Shown here: positions 49,023 through 58,300 of the stretch, in pieces | How positions within the stretch are numbered: position 1 is the stretch's first letter | Layout: every line of letters starts with the position of its first letter | Assembly (NCBI GenBank): GCA_016180945.1 | Contig: JACPAG010000001.1 | Coordinates: forward strand, 145,900 to 209,899 | Direction: 5' to 3' | DNA from: Candidatus Aenigmatarchaeota archaeon | GTDB lineage: Archaea; Aenigmatarchaeota; Aenigmatarchaeia; GW2011-AR5 | Length of the DNA stretch: 64,000 nt | The notes under the pieces: model-generated | The model's input: only the letters and a program-made list of their open reading frames with translations | Told to the model about the DNA's origin: nothing | The model's database searches: none | Made by a program: the position numbers and the translations under genes

Positions 49023-50211
49023 GGTAATCATCCACGGATAAACCTTTTATACTTTAAGTTGAGTATTATAGCTGTTTTTTGGGATGTGGATTTGACAATC
49101 CATATCGAACGGGCGCAAGGTTTGGCAGTTAATTCTTTGCGTAAACTTTACCGATGAGACTCAATACTCATACGTTCCGTGGAGATAGAATCTTGCGGAA
49201 TTTGAGTCTGCAGCACAAGGCGTTGTTTTAGACATTGGGCAAAGCCCATCTATGAAAAAACATTTCAGGCTGCAGAAAATCGTGAAGGCGTGATTGGAAT
49301 AGTTATGCCAGATGGAAGCACGAATAGGCAGAACACTATCAGAGATGATAGGGAAAAGTGTAGTAGTTCTCCCAACAATTCCGGTTGATCCCGCCGGAGA
49401 CTACCATTATCAGGATTCGGCTAAGCCATGCGAAGCAGAGCCGCAAGGCTCGCTGTACTGCTCAGTAACGCGTAGTTAACCTGCCCTTAGCAAGGGGATA
49501 ACCGCGCGAAAGTGCGGATAATACCCTATAGGCAATAATGGCTGGAAGGCCTCTTTGCTGAAAGCCGCAAGGCAGCTAAGGATGGGACTGCGTCGGATTA
49601 GGCTGATGTTAGGATAAAAGCCTAACATACCTGTAATCCGTACGGGTCGTGAGAGCGATGGCCCGGAGATGGTTTCTGAGACATGAAACCAGGTCCTACG
49701 GGACGCAGCAGGTACGAAAACTTCGCAATGCATGAAAGTGCGACGAGGGGATCCTGAGTGGGTTCGACTTTGTCGAACTCTTTTGTCTACTGTAAAAAAT
49801 TCTTTCCTTTCACAATTATTTTTATAATGAGAGAAAAGAATTTACCTAGGTAGGCGAATAAGGGGTGGGTAAGACGGTTGCCAGCCTATTGGCTAGGTTT
49901 TCTAGCCAGTCTGGAAGCCGCGGTAATTCGGAGAATCGTAATATATTTTGGTGATTCTAGAATTTTCGGTTCTTCGAACCGCAAATAACCGCGCCCCAAG
50001 TGGTAGCCACGATTATTGGGCCTAAAGCGTCCGTAGCTGGTCTGATGTGTCTTTGGTGAAATCACCGCAGGAATTTTTCGAAATTCCTGCGAAGACACTA
50101 AATCTGGCAGCAAACTGTCAGGCTTGCTGGAGATACTATCAGACTCGAGACCGGGAGAGGTCGATTGTACGGGATGGGTAGGGGTAAAATCCTTTAATCC
50201 ATTCAGGACAA

Positions 50212-50912
50212 CCTGATAGCGTTGAGCCACAGATTTAAACACCCAGAAACAAGAACAATACATGGCGAATAATGCGCTTATCGCGAGGCTTGTCGGTCAC
50301 GCATTTGGAGATGGACATATACATAAAACCAAAAGGTATTTTATCTATGTTAACTCCAATCAGCAGATGCATGAACACGTAAACAATATGGTAAGACAAG
50401 CCTTTGGTGATGTGTCTGTAAGCAAGGGAACTTCGATTTCAGGAACGCCGCGATATCAATATTCAAATATCGTTGGCATAGGACTGTCGAAGCATGGCGC
50501 ACCAATCGGTTCCAAAGTTTTGCATGAAATAAAGGTTCCCGAATGGATAGCTTCTGGAGACGCAGACATAAAGTCTGCATTTCTAGGTGCATTATTTGAC
50601 GACGAAGGATATTTCAGAGATACTCCGACTTCCAGACAGATTGTTTTCAAAGCAGCGAAGTCGTTGTCTCTAAAGAAAAATCTCGAAGAATATCTTCGAC
50701 AAATAATTTCTATGCTGGATTCATTTGATATAAAGACATCCAGCATTAGAAGCGATCAGATAAAGAAAACCAAGAACGGAACCGAGATGATATCACTTCG
50801 TTTCTGGATAACTAAAAACGAAAACTTTCAGGTGTTCAGGAAGCACCTTCAGCTCCTGCATCCGGAAAGGATAGAAAAGCTGAATAATATTCTTTGTGGC
50901 TCGCGCTAGGTT
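50212..50912 (+). other. 16S intron with LAGLIDADG ORF (approximate bounds)
   Basis: Interrupts TTCAGGACAAC..TGGCGAAGGCG; terminal helix AGCGttGAGCC/GGCTCgCGCT. Confidence 0.85.
50262..50909 (+). CDS. LAGLIDADG-like homing endonuclease
   Basis: LIARLVGHAFGDGHIH; AFLGALFDDEGYF. Confidence 0.88.
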   Translation: MANNALIARLVGHAFGDGHIHKTKRYFIYVNSNQQMHEHVNNMVRQAFGDVSVSKGTSISGTPRYQYSNIVGIGLSKHGAPIGSKVLHEIKVPEWIASGDADIKSAFLGALFDDEGYFRDTPTSRQIVFKAAKSLSLKKNLEEYLRQIISMLDSFDIKTSSIRSDQIKKTKNGTEMISLRFWITKNENFQVFRKHLQLLHPERIEKLNNILCGSR

Positions 50913-51112
50913 AATGGCGAAGGCGATCGACTGGAACGGGTCTGACAGTGAGGGACGAAAGCTAGGGGAGCGATTGGGATTAGATACCCCAGTAGTCCTA
51001 GCTGTTAACGATGCCCGCTTGGTGTTACAGATCTTTCGTAGATCTGTAGTGCCGTAACGAAGGTGTTAAGCGGGCCGCCTGGGGAGTACGGCCGCAAGGT
51101 TGAAACTTAAGG

Positions 51113-51780
51113 GAAAGAAAGTAAACCCGATAGTACACTTAAATGTTTTGCCAACTACTAGAGAACAATGAACACAAAAATTAACCCAGAAATTGCATAT
51201 CTTTTGGGTGCACTAAGAGACGCCACCGCAGATGTTAGAAAAGGAAAAAACTACGAAATAAAAATAGCCCAGAAAGAAACCGAGTGGCTAAGACTTCTGC
51301 AGAAGCTCTTCAAAAAGAATTTTGGATTTCGTGGAAATATAACAAAACACGTTAACGGAACAGAAATTCTGAGGTTAAGCGGAAAAGCAATAGTACAAAA
51401 TATTCTGGAGATTTCAGAGATGAAGATTCCGCAGGAACTCTGGAACACGCCAACAATTATCAGAAAACAGCCACCAGAAATCCAAAAAGATTATCTAAGG
51501 GGCTTTTTTGATGCAGAGGGCGGTCTTCCAAAAGACCCAAAGAACGCAAAGCAGAAGTATTTGTCGTTCAGCCAGAAAAACAGGGAGCCTCTTGAATTTC
51601 TTCGCGGGGTTCTAATAAAACAGAACTTCAATCCAACAAATATTACTTTCTGCGGAAACGTCTGGGAATTCAGGCTAACAAGGAAAAAAGATCTGGTTAA
51701 TTTCAATAAAACTATAGGAAGTTGGCATAAGGATAGGAAAAGAAGACTGAAAATTCTTTGTAATGGGATTACTTTCCCCT
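51113..51780 (+). other. 16S intron with LAGLIDADG ORF (approximate bounds)
   Basis: Interrupts AAACTTAA..TTGGCGGGGGAGC; helix GAAAGTAA/TTACTTTC. Confidence 0.85.
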
Positions 51781-51782
51781 AA
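51168..51782 (+). CDS. LAGLIDADG-like homing endonuclease
   Basis: IAYLLGALRDATAD; YLRGFFDAEGG. Confidence 0.9.
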   Translation: MNTKINPEIAYLLGALRDATADVRKGKNYEIKIAQKETEWLRLLQKLFKKNFGFRGNITKHVNGTEILRLSGKAIVQNILEISEMKIPQELWNTPTIIRKQPPEIQKDYLRGFFDAEGGLPKDPKNAKQKYLSFSQKNREPLEFLRGVLIKQNFNPTNITFCGNVWEFRLTRKKDLVNFNKTIGSWHKDRKRRLKILCNGITFP

Positions 51783-51811
51783 TTGGCGGGGGAGCACTAC
51801 CAGGGGTGGAG

Positions 51812-51922
51812 ATGTTAGAAGAAGAGCTAAAAAGATTCTATTAGCATTCTCAGATTAAAGAAGGTAGAGAAACAGATGCTGCATTCTCATCTTAGAAAAA
51901 TAGTCTTCTTCTAGCACCACTA
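51812..51922 (+). other. 16S insertion without ORF (~111 nt)
   Basis: Interrupts GGGGTGGAG..CTGCGGTTCAATTGG; terminal helix TAGAAGAAGA/TCTTCTTCTA. Confidence 0.8.
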
Positions 51923-51952
51923 GCTGCGGTTCAATTGGATTCAACGCCAGGA

Positions 51953-52544
51953 AAGAAGGGTGCCCAAAACATTAAATCAACCTAGGTATATAGTACTAGG
52001 GATGAAAAGCGTTTACAACAGGGCAATGAAAGACAAAACCTTGGCAGCTTCTATACTCATTCCACTAATTGAATTCGAATTTAGTTTTGCCGCTGAAGAA
52101 TCACCAGTATTGATCCAGTCCAAAATAAATAAACGACAGCTTGATAAAGTTTTTGAAATTTGCAAATCGCACAACTGGACAACTAAGATCATGAGCAAAG
52201 GACAGAACATAGGTTTCAAGTTGCACAGAAATGCGCTGAGAGAAATCTGTTCGATCGCTGGTGAATTCGCAGATCCCGTAAAAAACGAATGGGCAAAGCT
52301 ACTTATCGAGAGAGAAGGAATGAAAGGCGGATATATGGGAAACAAAATTTCCACAGAAGAAAAAATTCTCTCATTAATGAAAAAAAGCGAAAGGTGGTGG
52401 AGTATAGGTGAGCTATGCCTTGCTCTAAGGCTTATGCCAAGTACAATAAGAGAAACTTTGCGAGAGATGGAGTCAACAGGCAAAGCAAAAAGAAGAAAAG
52501 AAAGTAAACGTGTTCTTTGGAATCATGGGAATCCTTCTCTGGAC
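51953..52544 (+). other. 16S intron with wHTH-containing ORF (approximate bounds)
   Basis: Interrupts GCCAGGAA..CCTGACCAGTGAAGACAGC; helix AGAAGG/CCTTCT. Confidence 0.8.
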
Positions 52545-52550
52545 ACCTGA
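51960..52550 (+). CDS. rRNA-intron-encoded protein: degenerate homing-endonuclease-like N-terminus plus winged HTH
   Basis: SLMKKSERWWSIGELCLALRLMPSTIRETLREMESTGKAKRRKE; stop codon lies in the 3' exon. Confidence 0.6.
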   Translation: MPKTLNQPRYIVLGMKSVYNRAMKDKTLAASILIPLIEFEFSFAAEESPVLIQSKINKRQLDKVFEICKSHNWTTKIMSKGQNIGFKLHRNALREICSIAGEFADPVKNEWAKLLIEREGMKGGYMGNKISTEEKILSLMKKSERWWSIGELCLALRLMPSTIRETLREMESTGKAKRRKESKRVLWNHGNPSLDT

Positions 52551-53056
52551 CCAGTGAAGACAGCAGAATGAGGGTCAGCTTAAAGGGCTTACCTGACAAG
52601 CTGAGAGGTGCTGCATGGCCATCGTCAGTTCGTGCCGTGAGGTGTCTTGCTAAGTCAAGAAACGAACGAGACCCACGTCATTAGTTGCTACTGTCCTGTC
52701 CGCAGGGCAGGCACTCTAGTGAGACCGCTGGTGCTAAACCAGAGGAAGGAGTGGACGACGGTAGGTCAGTACGGCCCGAATTTACTTGGGCTACACGCGG
52801 CCTACAATGCGTAGGACAATGAGATGCAACGCCGTAAGGCGAAGCCAATCCCTTAAACCTACGCCAAGTTCAGATCGTGGGCTGCAACTCGCCCTAGTAA
52901 GCGAAGGTCATCATAGGCGCAAGTGCAAGATGAATGATAAGTAAGCAAGACCAATATAACAGATGATTAATGAGATGGGCGGCTGCTTCCTTTTGTATAG
53001 CATGCGAGAAAGACTCACAGAGTCTTTCTGCACTGAAGGAACATAGTTCCTTCATG

Positions 53057-53086
53057 TGGCAATCGACTATGCGAAGCAGAGGGGAT
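53057..53086 (+). repeat. TGGC-N-ATCGACT//AGGGGAT element inside a 16S insertion, preceded by twin hairpins (53007-53053)
   Basis: AGAAAGACTcacAGAGTCTTTCT gcact GAAGGAACatagTTCCTTC atg TGGCAATCGACTATGCGAAGCAGAGGGGAT. Confidence 0.8.
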
Positions 53087-53173
53087 ATAGCAGCACATTG
53101 GCTTGACTTTGATGTTATAACCTTGCTTATAGATGCAGCACTATGATGCGCTTGCTTCTGTGAAATCTTTCGC

Positions 53174-53211
<38 letters not shown>

Positions 53212-53340
53212 GCCATCTGAGTGAAGCCTTGGTGAACCTAGCGCTGAGCTAGTTGAATCAAGGTTTTGCAAGGAGGGCTAAGTCGTAACAAGGTGATAGT
53301 GGAGATGAGCTGCTGACACCTTACGAGAAGGTAGCCGTAA

Positions 53341-53991
53341 GGTTGAAAGGAGTCAAAAGTTAGATAAACTTGCTCCGTCAAACAGGTAAATATGGAAATA
53401 ATAAATGATCCAAGAATTTATTATTTGATAGGAGCTTTGCGGGATGGATGCCTGACAAAAGACTGGACAATAAAGTTCAGCCAGAAATATAAGGAATGGT
53501 TAAGCTCTACAATACTACCTCTTTTTAATGAAGTATTTGAGACAAGCTATTCCCTAGGCAACATTTACCCAGAAAACAAAGAAAAAACAACATGGTCGCT
53601 TTCAATCTGTAATAAGAAGATATGGCTTCAGCTAAAAGAATTAATAGCAGAGGCACCAAAAACTACAGAAGAACAAAGATTATACATAAAAGGTTTTTGG
53701 GATGCAGATGGCGGCTGTCCTAGAGATCCGACAATTAGTAAGAAAATATACATAAAATTTACGCAGAAAGACAAGAGATCTCTAGAACAAATAAAGGAAA
53801 TATTATCGCAAAAGTTCTCTATAAAAGCTGGAACTGTGAGAGTTTCAGAGATTACGGAAAGAGGAACTATCTGGAGAATGACCATAACAAATAAACGCGG
53901 AATACTAAGATTTTGCGATAAAATAGACTCTGGGCATCCGATAAAGCAAAAAAGGCTATTTAAAATAAAACACCTCCTTTCATCCCGGTAA
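53341..53991 (+). other. 16S intron with LAGLIDADG ORF near the 3' end
   Basis: Interrupts AGCCGTAA|CCGGAAGGTGCGGCTGG; helix GAAAGGAG/CTCCTTTC. Confidence 0.85.
53392..53991 (+). CDS. LAGLIDADG-like homing endonuclease
   Basis: IYYLIGALRDGCLTKD; YIKGFWDADGGCPRD. Confidence 0.9.
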   Translation: MEIINDPRIYYLIGALRDGCLTKDWTIKFSQKYKEWLSSTILPLFNEVFETSYSLGNIYPENKEKTTWSLSICNKKIWLQLKELIAEAPKTTEEQRLYIKGFWDADGGCPRDPTISKKIYIKFTQKDKRSLEQIKEILSQKFSIKAGTVRVSEITERGTIWRMTITNKRGILRFCDKIDSGHPIKQKRLFKIKHLLSSR

Positions 53992-54149
53992 CCGGAAGGT
54001 GCGGCTGGATCACCTCCATTAATCTTCTTCGGAAGATTAAGCCAGTACAGACGTGTGCGTTCTGATAGTTTGCCAAATACGATAAGTCGAGGCTTATCGA
54101 AAAATCGTGCTTCCATCAGGATATTATAAAAATAAAAAGAGGTAATGCG

Positions 54150-54329
54150 ATGGGCAGTGTTGAAATAGAACATGTAGAAAACGGGCCTTATCTTGTCAAA
54201 AAAGACGGAAAGGTCGAAACGGCTTTGTGCAGGTGCGGCGGCTCGGCGAATAAGCCGTTCTGCGACGGCGCTCACTCTAAAATAAGTTTCAAGGCCAAAG
54301 GCGGAAAAACAGAAGTAACAAAGGAATAG
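54150..54329 (+). CDS. CDGSH-type iron-sulfur protein, 59 aa
   Basis: LCRCGGSANKPFCDGAHS. Confidence 0.9.
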   Translation: MGSVEIEHVENGPYLVKKDGKVETALCRCGGSANKPFCDGAHSKISFKAKGGKTEVTKE

Positions 54330-54450
54330 GAAAAGTTTTATTTTTATAGGAATTATGGCTCATTCTTTAGTAACTTCCATAATAGTTCCATAAAAGCATC
54401 TGACAACAATTATATTTATTTAAGCTGCGATCCAGTATTGTTAATGAATC

Positions 54451-54678
54451 GGGCTGGTAGATCAGCACAAATCCCTTTCTTGTAAGAAAGGTCTTTGTAT
54501 GCCCCAAAGAACATGCAAAGATATTACAGGAAGAGAAGGATTTGGGAGAATGGAAGATCGCCTGCTTTGCACAGAGAAGGTAATATCACTCAAATAAGGG
54601 ATGAGTAAACCCTTAGAGAAGGGATATCCCTTCTCTCGGGATAGCAGGAGGCCATGGGTTCGAGTCCCATCCAGTCCA
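54451..54678 (+). tRNA. tRNA-Ala(UGC) with two introns (D-loop about 54466-54550; 37/38 about 54572-54642)
   Basis: GGGCTGG/CCAGTCC; CCTGC-TTTGCA..A-GCAGG; TTCGAGT; intron 1 helix CAAATCC/GGATTTG. Confidence 0.87.
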
Positions 54679-55389
54679 CTAAGTAGCATAAAACAAGTCA
54701 CTGTCTTATTCATTGCGATAGTCACAGTGGCGACCTATTGATTTAGCTAACCTAATACCAGCAGACCCACCAAATGACAATGCTGCAGTTAAAGCGAAAT
54801 AAGACGGGTCTGTTACCTGTTCTGAAATACCATCTGCCAGCCTATAGATGCCATAAAAAATTTCTCCGGCGAATGCGGCTTCTAACACCTGATTAAAGGA
54901 CTTCTAAAGTTCATAGCTATAAATAACTAAAAAATCTTTATATCCTTTTTTGTGTAGTAATATTCTTCTGCAGGGTCAGAAATCCTGCATTACTTTTGGG
55001 CTTTCTTTGGAAAGTCCGCGTACTAATAAGCTGTTCAGAGTCGGCTTTGTGTTGTGGCAAATGCAAAGTTGGCAGCGGGAAGAGGTCATCAAAGGATTTG
55101 TCATGTTGCTATGCAACGTGAGTATCGACAAACCTACGTCTGCTGATTCTGGACAGTTTTGAAAAGGCAATAAGTAAGACGAAGAGATGCCAAGGCTCAG
55201 CCACAGAGCAAAGAACCTCGGTCTGATGTTATGTCTTACCCCCTAGGAAATAATGAGTGTCTTGTGCAAATCAGGAATTGCCAATCGGAAAATGAGGCCA
55301 GCCAGTTTGTTGGTTTGGCTGAAAGCTGAGTTAGAGGCGCTGAAGCGCCTTGTTTAACATTTATGAAGCAACCATAGGTCGCAATAAAG

Positions 55390-58300
55390 ATAGCTAGCTC
55401 CCATGCTATTTGGTGGATGGTTTGGCTCGAGAGGCGACGAAGGTCGTGGCAAGCTGCGATAAGCTGTGGCTAGGCGCATGCAGCCTTTGACCCACAGATT
55501 GCCGAATGTCGCATAGACAATAACTCGCGGGTAACTGCGAGAGCGAACGCGGAAAATTGAAACATCTTAGTTAACCGCAGGAAGAGAAACCAATTGGGAT
55601 CTCCTTAGTAAAGGCGATTGAACAGGAGGCAGAACAAACCGAAGCTCCGCTGAGAGGCGGCAGCGATGTGGTGCGGGCAGGGGTCGTTCCTCGCCTGGGC
55701 ACTTGAAGTCTGCTGGAAAGCAGCGCGACAAAGGGTGATAGCCCCGTAAAGGAATCCAGGAAGGAATATGCCCTGCTTCAAGGGTATGGTTGGTCGAATT
55801 TCCAGCCAGAAAACGGGTCTCATCTAGATCCAATTCTAAACACTCCTCGAGTCCGATAGCGTAAAGTAAGGTGACTGAAAACTGAAAAGAATCCATAACA
55901 GGAGATGAAAAAAGCCTGAAACCAGGTAGCTATAGTTTGACGGTTAAAGCTTGCGCAAGCAAGACAAACCCGTCGTCCGTTTTGAAAAACGGGGCAGGGA
56001 GTTCATGTCTGTGGCGAGGTTAAGCGAAAGCGGAGCCGTAGGGAAACCGAGTATGAAAGTGCGATAGTCACAGGTTTGAAACCTGAAACCAGATGATCTT
56101 ACCCTGGGCAGGGTGAAGGTGGGCGAAAGCTCAATGGAAGCCCGAACGGAACTTGGTACAAACCAGTCCAATGACCTGGGGTAAGGGGTGAAATTCAGGG
56201 AGAAGAATGGTTAAGAAGATTTTGGAAATAGGATGAAGGTGGTTAAATGACATCAGTAGAACAAGCAACCCCCTTTTTCCTAGGAATTACAACAACAGAT
56301 GGTAAAATTGTTCAAGTGTATTTCGGTGATAAAATACCATCCTCTTACGCGACAGCCGAAATAGCGAAGCGATATAGAAAGGAGATTGCTGCACAAGAAT
56401 TAGGACGTGTATTAGGAATATACAAAACAACAGAAATGCAAGCAGAACAAGTTGAATAACTTCTTCTTTCTGGACACCAAAAGCCAATCGAATCTGGTGT
56501 TAGCGGGTTCCTCCCGAAATGTATCTTAGTACAGCCTGGCCTTAGATAGCCGGCGAGGTAGAGCACTGATTAGATAGTCAAGAGCCGAGAGGTTCAGCTA
56601 CCTTGTCAAACTCCGAATTTGCCGGCGTCTTAAAGCTGGAGTGAGGGTGGTGGAGTAAGTTCGCCATCCGAGAGGGAAACAACCCAGACTAGAATTAAGG
56701 TCTCTAAGTGCTAGCTAAGTGTATCGAAGGTTGTCTTGGTCTTTAGACATTGGGAATGTAGGCTCAGAAGCAGCCACCATTTAAACAACGCGTAATAGCG
56801 GACCCATCGAAGACCGAGGCGCTGAAAACATGCAAGACGAACAAGTTCGCTTGACGTTTTGCCTGTCGGCAAAATTGACGAGGCTAAGCTAGCCACCGAT
56901 ATTCTGGATGCACAGCTATGCTGTGCGTGGTAGGGAGGCATGCTGCGGGGGCAGAAGTTTCTGCGTGAGCAGGGATGGACCTTGCAGCAACGAAAATCCT
57001 GCTGGGAGTAGCACATGAGTCGGGCGAGAATCCCGATCGCCTGAGGGGTAAAGGTTCCCCAGTAAAGTTTTTCTACTGGGGGTTAGTCGACCCTAACTGG
57101 GACCTTAAGAAGAATCCCGGGAAAGGGAATCCGGTTAATATTCCGGAACCAATCGATGTTCGCTTGACCCTATCGTAAACACTTGGGGATAGCCGAAGCA
57201 TGACCGTCGTCATGTTCAAGCATTTAACCTTGGGGAGTGCCGTAATGACGAGAACCAGGGGAATGTGCGAATAGGCTGGCGTATGCCGGCTTCTGGTAAT
57301 TCCTCGAGTCCATGAAAAAGCCCTTTTTCTTTGCAAGAAAAAGCGCTTGCGGAAATCTTCAAAGAGCGTAGCTCTTTGAGATGCCAAAGAACCTATGGTT
57401 CTTTGAGCAAAGAAACATATTACGGAAAAGGGCTTCATGAAAATATGATAGGTTAGAATGTCGATTGCTCGTACCAAGAACCGACAAGCCCCTTCTTTCG
57501 GTAGAATGTATTTTAACTAAATGAAGGAAGGGCTCGGCAAACAGGTACCCCTCGCTGAGTAGGCGAAGGTGTTCGGGAGAATCCGGGCTAGGGAATTCGG
57601 CAAATTAGCCGGGTATCTTCGGTAGAACCGGTGTCTGCTCAGGGATGAGCAGATCGCAGTAACAAGAGGGATCCGACTGTTTAACAAAAACGCAGCTGAC
57701 TGACAAGTCGAAAGGCTTTCTATAGTCAGTGAGTCGTGGCCACTAACGGTGTGTTAAAACCCAATACAAATCGACGCACAGATGTGCGTCTAGTAGAGTG
57801 GGTCAAAGCCCCGTTGTAGGCCGGCCCTAACTCTGAGGGTCTTAAGGTAGCGTAATCCCTTGCCAACTAAATAAGCTCCTTTTTCTTGAAAGAAAAAGTA
57901 GCTTGCAGTCAAAAAGAACTGCAAGAGAAATATTATGAGAAAGGTGCTGTTGTGATTGGCCTGCATGATAGATTCACGAGATCCCTGCTGTCCTGGTCCG
58001 GAACCCGGCGAAACTATTATTCTGGTGATTAGACCAGAGACCTCTAGTGGGAAGAGTAGACCCCGTGGAGCTTTACTGCAGTTTGTTGTTGTGATATGGG
58101 TTTGATTGTATAGAGTAGGTAGGAGCTTCGCAAGAAGCGGCAGTGTAACACTACCCTTTTGAACCTATATTGCTTACACCGCAAGGTGGACAGCAACAGA
58201 TGGGCAGTTTGGCTGGGGCGGTACGCTCTTGAAAAGGTATCGAGCATAGCGAAGCTATGCTAAATTATGCTCAAACAAGAAAATAATTCGTACTGAGTTT

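Noticed and set aside
49070-49310. Independent ncRNA upstream of 16S
   Set aside because: Likely 16S leader: it runs into the 16S processing stem and no known RNA family signature was recognised
50914-50935. ATGGCGAAGGCGATCGACT as another copy of the TGGC/ATCGACT element
   Set aside because: It is the ordinary conserved 16S sequence GGCGAAGGCG... and lacks the AGGGGAT half
54706-54888. 60-aa minus-strand ORF between tRNA-Ala and 23S
   Set aside because: Could be a gene fragment but no family recognised and start unclear; insufficient support
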